The notes beneath the pieces were generated by a model. It was given only the letters and a program-made list of their open reading frames with translations, was not told the DNA's origin and did no database searches. Both the position numbers and the translations under genes were made by a program. Below are positions 17,158-21,136 of a stretch of DNA of 21,136 nucleotides, in pieces (position 1 is the stretch's first letter; every line of letters starts with the position of its first letter). The DNA comes from Euglena gracilis (taxonomy: Eukaryota; Euglenozoa; Euglenophyceae; Euglenales; Euglenaceae), in the NCBI GenBank assembly GCA_900893395.1, contig CAAHFI011122453.1:1-21136 (forward strand), in the 5' to 3' direction.

Positions 17158-17424
17158 GGGTGTGGTTCGGGTCACGGGGGGGGGGGGGTCGCGGGGAACA
17201 CCACATTTTCGGTGGCCAAATTAGAATCACCGAAAACGAATTTTTGGGGGAAAATCCTTTTTTGGCTCCAAATTAGGAATCCCCCAACCTAAAATTAGTA
17301 TTTTGACACCAAATTAGGCATCACTAGTCCAAATTTTGCAAAATTTTTGCCTCAAAATTTTTGTCAGAAAAAAATTGGCCAAAAAGGGTCTTAGGTCGGG
17401 TCGGGGGGGGGGTCACAAGGGGAA
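17158..17424 (+). mobile_element. MITE family 1, copy C
   Basis: It starts GGGTGTGGTTCGGGTCACGG, then a G run, GGGGAACACCACATTTTCGG and the AT-rich TTAGGAAT body. It ends with GGTCACAAGGGG directly against the next element. The order of motifs matches copies A and B. Confidence 0.7.
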
Positions 17425-17880
17425 TACTATACCTATTTGATAATTTTCCCTGGTTGATAATTCCCCCCACTTTGGGCCGAAATTTTGGAAATGGTCAACT
17501 GTCTGATAATTTCCCCCCCCCAAAAAATACACTCGGTCAAGCAAAGGACACATGGAAAATGGCTCTTTCCGCCCTGCTGGTTCACCTGTGGCGAGGACGC
17601 AGGTTTTTCAGCTGTGCATGCAGGTGTGCAAGTTCCTACAAATTCGAAGATGGAAAGTCACCCAACTGGAAGTCAACCGTACCGATAACCCCTGAATGAT
17701 CTTGGGCAGCTTACAACGTTGGAGCACATGACGCTTCCCGGGGCATGTACCCCGGACTTTCCATGAACTTTCAAGGAAGCCTTGACAGGCATGAGAAAAC
17801 TGAGGAAATGACAACTGGTTGATAATTTCCCCCCCTGGTTTCCGGCTCCGTGGGGGGGGAATTATCAGATAGGTACAGTA
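17425..17880. mobile_element. TA-flanked element with about 31-bp inverted ends
   Basis: The left end reads TACTATACCTATTTGATAAT. The right end, reversed, reads TACTGTACCTATCTGATAAT. Both lead into C runs. Subterminal TTGATAATTTCCCCCC copies repeat in both orientations. The 456-bp interior has no transposase. Sister of the half-element at 925. TA at both borders suggests Tc1/mariner-type targeting. Confidence 0.65.
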
Positions 17881-18237
17881 CCCGCTCTAAAGTATTTTAT
17901 GTGTTAAAATATTTCCATATCCGTGTTTTCTGGTGCAAAAAATCATGCTTTCAACCCCCCAAAAAAACAAAAAATGAATGCTGCAGAAATAAAAAATGAA
18001 CTTTTCCCCCCAAAAAACATTGCAAAAATTTTCCCCAAACCCTCCATGGCGTTTTTTTTTTTTTTAAAAAAACATATTTTTTTGAAAAAACATGTTTTTT
18101 TTTTGTTTCAAAAAGAACAAGCCGTCAACCTTGCCGAAAATCTCACCCCGGCGAAATGCCCACCCTTGGGTTGGAAATAAAACCGCGGATTATCACGGTG
18201 CGCTTGCAGCGGACCGCCGACGGCGGGGGGTGCGCTG
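17881..18237. other. No gene; second opposed poly-T/poly-A tract
   Basis: Around 18050-18110 a T14-A7 tract, CATATTTTTTT and CATGTTTTTTTTT recall 17030-17100. Otherwise C-run and A-run rich sequence. Confidence 0.55.
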
Positions 18238-18529
18238 TTATTTGGACCCTGCGCTTGCATTGGCCCCGCCCATGTCAGGCAAACCTCCTCTGGCTTCACT
18301 GCCCGCAACGTACTGCAGGCATTCTGCGGGCACGGGCTTGATGTCGGGCAGTGGCAGCGGCAGCAGGTCGTCCGCGTCAACGATTATCTGATCGAGGGTG
18401 TATAAGGAAACGTGCTGTGGATGTAGTACATGCCTCGTCATCAGAGCTGACAACCTCCACGGGCGGGGGCGCCTTCTTCGGCGTCAACAAAGCGCGAGTC
18501 GAGCTTGATTGCACACACTGCTTCTCCTG
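18238..18529 (-). CDS. GC-rich coding fragments, disordered tail, unrecognised
   Basis: Two overlapping minus frames have strongly G/C third bases. One (18377-18529) starts after an acceptor-like TTTCTTCAG and reads QEKQCVQSSSTRALLTPKKA, PPPVEVVSSDDEA. The latter resembles a SUMO-interacting motif (hydrophobic core followed by acidic Ser/Asp). The other (18238-18453) reads LDQIIVDADDLLPLPLPD, IKPVPAECLQYV and ends at a TAA at 18238. They could be exons of one gene with the fragments at 18587-19224, or remains of it. Composition is clearly richer in GC than the flanks. Confidence 0.38.
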
Positions 18530-18586
18530 CTGAAGAAATGGGCACGGGATTACTGAACGGTTAACAGGGCAACCTTTGCAGCACCT

Positions 18587-19224
18587 CTACAGCCTGGCGA
18601 CAAATGTCGTCTCGAGGAGCACGGTAGTACCGGTCGGTGTTGCGTGGGCACATGCCCACGCTTTTGTAGCGCGATGCAGACCGAGCTCCTCCACCAGTGC
18701 CGAGACGACCGGACGGCGCGCAAGATCTTTGAAGACAATCGCACAGTCCAGGATCCTGGGCAGCTGAAAGCGCCACCATTTTACCTTTCACTGTGACAAA
18801 CGTATCCCAACAAAAGTAAGTGGGCTGCTGGCATTTCCCGAAGTGCGGCGGCAACCTCAAGACCAGCCAAAAATTCTGCTGGTGTGGGGGTTTGGGCCAG
18901 CGCACTGGTGCATACGCAGTCACTTGGCCGGCGTACATTGAGAAAACCTGTTAAGAATCGCAGTTCATGACCATGTGTCCCTAGAAGCCGTTCGGGCGTG
19001 AAACCAGAGCCCCCGAACACGGTTTTCAAAAACTGTGTCCTAGACACCGGTTCGGGCGTGAAACCTGTGCCTGGACACCGGTTCGGGCGGTAGCCCGAAC
19101 CGTGTCCCAGGCACAGGTTTCACGCCCGAACCGGTGTCTGGGACATAGTTCTCGATATAGACTTTCTTCTTCACCTGTAAAAGTTTGTGGTAGCGTTGCC
19201 GCACTTCGGCAATTCTTCTTCTCC
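18587..19224 (-). CDS. Coding fragments interrupted by a hairpin repeat, unrecognised
   Basis: In minus order: an exon-like piece after CTTCAG at 19225 (RRRIAEVRQRYHKLLQVKKK, VYIENYV, 19150-19224), then the 19031-19150 hairpin repeat. Next comes a piece at 18781-18990 (QTPTPAEFLAGLEVAAALRE, HLLLLGYVC), then one at 18587-18763 (DCAIVFKDLARRPVVSALVE, ELGLHRATKAWACAHATP). The codon pattern is convincing in each, but the pieces lie in different frames, so introns or decay must be assumed. PTPAEFLAGL recalls PTVKEFVDAL in the 11-kb gene, too short to prove kinship. No domain recognised. Confidence 0.38.
19031..19150. repeat. Hairpin with 52-bp arms, CGCCCGAACCGG cluster 2
   Basis: The left arm (19036-19087, beginning TGTCCTAGACACCGGTTCGG) and right arm (19094-19145) are reverse complements with only a few differences, around the loop CGGTAG. 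Weaker pairing extends to 19031 and 19150. AACACGG stands just outside at 19016. Confidence 0.85.
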
Positions 19225-19299
19225 CTGAAGAAAAAAATGAAGAAAAATAATGCCAAAGATGAGAAAAATCGGTCTCCCAGACGCCAGATTCACCAATAG

Positions 19300-19811
19300 A
19301 AACCGACGTCCGCCACCCTTGTTCTGATGGGGAAAAAAAAAGTCGACTTCTCAGGCACACGGAGTCCATGGCCAGAACCTTTCAAAAGGAATTCCGGAAA
19401 TTCCAGAAACGTGCAAATTTCACGGTTTTGTGAAAGATTTCAACTTTTCATGAAAATCTCCCAGGACACCTCGCAGGCAGGCATGAGCCAGTCCAAGTTC
19501 ACAACAGAAACCGACATCCACCCCTTTCGTAAAGCTGCGTTTTAAGGCCGCAAAGTTCATGACAGAACCGGCGTTACCAACCTTCGGTCAAAGGCACTCC
19601 CACCAATCTCCGACCACTCGCCTGCAATGTTACGCAACTGACGATCGCAAGCACACCTTTGACAATGTCAATAGTTCAAGTACAAACTCACCCCTCAATG
19701 AGAAACAAGAAAAAATTCCGGCAACAAGGTCGGGGTCACATGCCTGCTGTTTGCACCTCCCTCCAGTGAACCCCCCCTGATGGGATCATAACGGACTGCC
19801 ATTTCACAGTA
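19300..19811. other. No gene seen
   Basis: Unique sequence with short frames only. None has a recognisable motif or splice context. Confidence 0.4.
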
Positions 19812-19985
19812 TTGAAACCGTGTATGGGGGCTTCGGCTTCACGCCCGAACCGGCCTCGTTCACAACTCAGCACACCAATTTTCACTTCACTTTGAGCTTT
19901 TGTACTATTGCATAGTTGATCACTCCCAGACACCGGTTTCCCGCCCGAACCGGTGTCTGGGATACCGGTTCGCCCCCCCCCCCGC
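19812..19985. repeat. CGCCCGAACCGG cluster 3 with hairpin
   Basis: GAAACCGTGTA at 19814 and CACGCCCGAACCGGC near 19842 belong to the family. CCCAGACACCGGTT (19925-19938) and AACCGGTGTCTGGG (19948-19961) form a perfect 14-bp stem around 9 bases, followed by another ACCGGTTCG and a C run. Confidence 0.8.
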
Positions 19986-20005
19986 CTATGCCAAATGAGC
20001 CACAA

Positions 20006-20056
20006 AAACGGGGGTGCTGCCCCCGTGACCCCCCCCCCCGTGACCCGCCCGTGACC
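20006..20056 (-). repeat. End fragment of MITE family 1
   Basis: On the minus strand GGGTCACGGGCGGGTCACGG, a G run, then GGTCACGGGGGCAGCACCCC match the right end of copy B (14960-14983). No body is attached. Confidence 0.5.
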
Positions 20057-20285
20057 CGAGAATCGAGCCTTCAATTTTCATACAATGCATCAACCTTCAT
20101 CACTTCAGCCTTTCTTTCATTCATCATTTCAGCCTGCTTTTGATGTAGGTGGCGTTTTTGGTCGCTTTGCATCAATTTTCTGGTTCTAACCATCAAAATT
20201 TTGCCTTGACATGGTCTAAAAATGGAAAGAAAAAAATTTTCGACCTAAACAATGACTTTTTGACAACAAACAATGACGTATGAAG
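20057..20285. other. No gene seen
   Basis: AT-rich unique sequence. TTCATCA-type motifs recur near 20095-20125 but form no clear array. Confidence 0.4.
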
Positions 20286-20289
20286 TACC

Positions 20290-20430
20290 ACCTCCCTCCC
20301 CCCTGATTGAACCCCCCCCTAATTGACCAAACGCCCCGGGGAAATTTTTTTCAACCCCCCTCTAATTGACCACCCAGGGGGGATTCCGTGCTAAAACCCC
20401 TACTTGACGGTGCCCCCCCCCCCAATTGAT
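20290..20430. repeat. Poly-C/AATTGA modules
   Basis: ACCCCCCCCTAATTGACCA (20311), ACCCCCCTCTAATTGACCA (20357) and a C12 run followed by AATTGATGG (20412) repeat one module. It recurs in inverted orientation around 21003-21081. Confidence 0.65.
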
Positions 20431-20488
20431 GGCACAAGGGTGTGACGTAGAGCTGAGCTCTTTGGGAGACCACCCCGGCCCGGCCCGG

Positions 20489-20802
20489 GAAAAACACTCA
20501 TTTTCGGCTCAAAAACAGTTTTTCCGGGTCAGGGAGGCCAAGAACATTGTTTTGGGCAAAAAGAAAATTTTCGATTTTTTTTTCGACTTTTTCGAACCAG
20601 TTTTGACCCAAAATCAATGGGTTGGCGGCCCAGAACGGGCGCTGGCAGTCGAAAAACGCTGATTTTCGGCCCAAAACACTTCGATGGGTCGGGGAGGTCA
20701 AAAAAACATGGATTTACGCAAAAAAAAATTCGATTTTTTCGACTTTTTTGGGCCGGTTTTGACCCAAAGTCAATGGGTTGGCAGCCCAAAACGGGGCGCT
20801 GG
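20489..20802 (+). repeat. Tandem duplication of about 160 bp, 2 copies
   Basis: GAAAAAC, ATTTTCGGC, GGGTC-GGGAGG, TCGATTTTTT-CGACTTTTT, TTTTGACCCAAA-TCAATGGG and GGGCGCTGG occur in the same order from 20489 and from 20651. Several substitutions and small gaps show it is not recent. Frames across it are not coding-like. Confidence 0.8.
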
Positions 20803-20805
20803 AGG

Positions 20806-20907
20806 GGCGGGGAGTTGCGGGTAACTAAGGGCTCTGGAGAAACTAGGGATCGTCCCTAACCTATTTCACTTTGGGGCCCGGAAATCCAATCACATCGATA
20901 ATCCTCA
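20806..20907 (+). repeat. Dispersed repeat, copy 2 (partner at 15164)
   Basis: GGGCTCTGGAGAAACTAGGG, ATCGTCCCTAACCTA and GGAAATCCAATCACATCGAT match copy 1. TAGGGATCGTCCCTA in this copy is a small perfect hairpin. It abuts the 160-bp duplication. Confidence 0.8.
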
Positions 20908-21002
20908 GGTGGCTGGACCTACCCAGGGGGGGGGGGGGGGGGGGGTCGGACCCCCCGTCGCCGGGGTGGCAAGCTTCGCTCTTACTCTAAAGAGATAAGA
21001 GC

Positions 21003-21081
21003 TCAACGACCCCCCCTCTAATTGACCAAAAGGGGGGTCCCGTGGAGAGGTCCCACGGTCAATTGGGGGGGGGGGGTGGCA
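21003..21081. mobile_element. Very short poly-C/AATTGACC inverted-repeat module
   Basis: GACCCCCCCTCTAATTGACC at the left faces GGTCAATT followed by a G13 run at the right. It is about 80 bp, with CCGTGG/CCACGG pairing inside. It may be a minimal relative of the modules at 20290 and 9909. Confidence 0.45.
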
Positions 21082-21136
21082 AGTAAGTAGGAAATAATTT
21101 CATAGCAAAAAGGGGGGAGGAGAAACATGAAATTTT

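Noticed and set aside
17018-17276. Lys/Phe-rich frames
   Set aside because: They translate poly-A and poly-T tracts.
1-21136. tRNA, rRNA or other standard RNA genes
   Set aside because: I looked for tRNA B-box-like motifs and rRNA blocks and saw none. A covariance-model scan would settle it.

Overview
The window looks like nuclear DNA from a large, repeat-rich eukaryotic genome, most likely a unicellular alga or other protist. The reasons are: no long uninterrupted genes or operons, GT...AG-compatible coding fragments, several families of short inverted-repeat elements, nested insertions, and dozens of C or G runs of 6 to 14 bases. I cannot name the species or phylum. I recognise no tRNA, rRNA, CRISPR array or textbook protein family over its full length.

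Layout. Positions 1-8.5 kb are mostly non-coding, with a few weak coding candidates (2.2-2.6, 3.3, 5.5 and 6.1-6.7 kb), four copies of a small palindrome (core GGAACCGTGGTTCC), and the first copies of dispersed repeats. Positions 8.7-12.3 kb are the most structured part. Two units of about 1.0-1.2 kb with inverted ends each carry, on the minus strand, related remains of one unrecognised gene ending in a PHD-like zinc finger. Between and beside them lie a hairpin with perfect 45-bp arms, a degenerate GC-rich satellite and a 63-bp array of palindromes. Positions 12.67-13.11 kb hold the best host-gene candidate, two plus-strand exons around a 76-nt intron. Positions 13.1-13.4 kb hold a small C-rich inverted-repeat element. 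Positions 14.2-15.96 kb are a three-deep nest: an outer element with GAGGTA-rich ends, an inner hAT-like element with an 8-bp target duplication, and a MITE inside that. The inner element also carries five copies of a GC hairpin. Positions 16.0-18.2 kb hold small tandem repeats, another MITE copy and a TA-flanked inverted-repeat element. Positions 18.2-19.3 kb hold GC-rich minus-strand coding fragments interrupted by a hairpin with 52-bp arms. Positions 19.3-21.1 kb are repeats only.

Most structure is explained by short DNA elements. The shared ends (GAACACGG palindromes, CGCCCGAACCGG hairpins, poly-C/AATTG modules) link many of them into a few families. The coding calls rest on codon pattern, splice signals and internal homology between loci, not on database matches.
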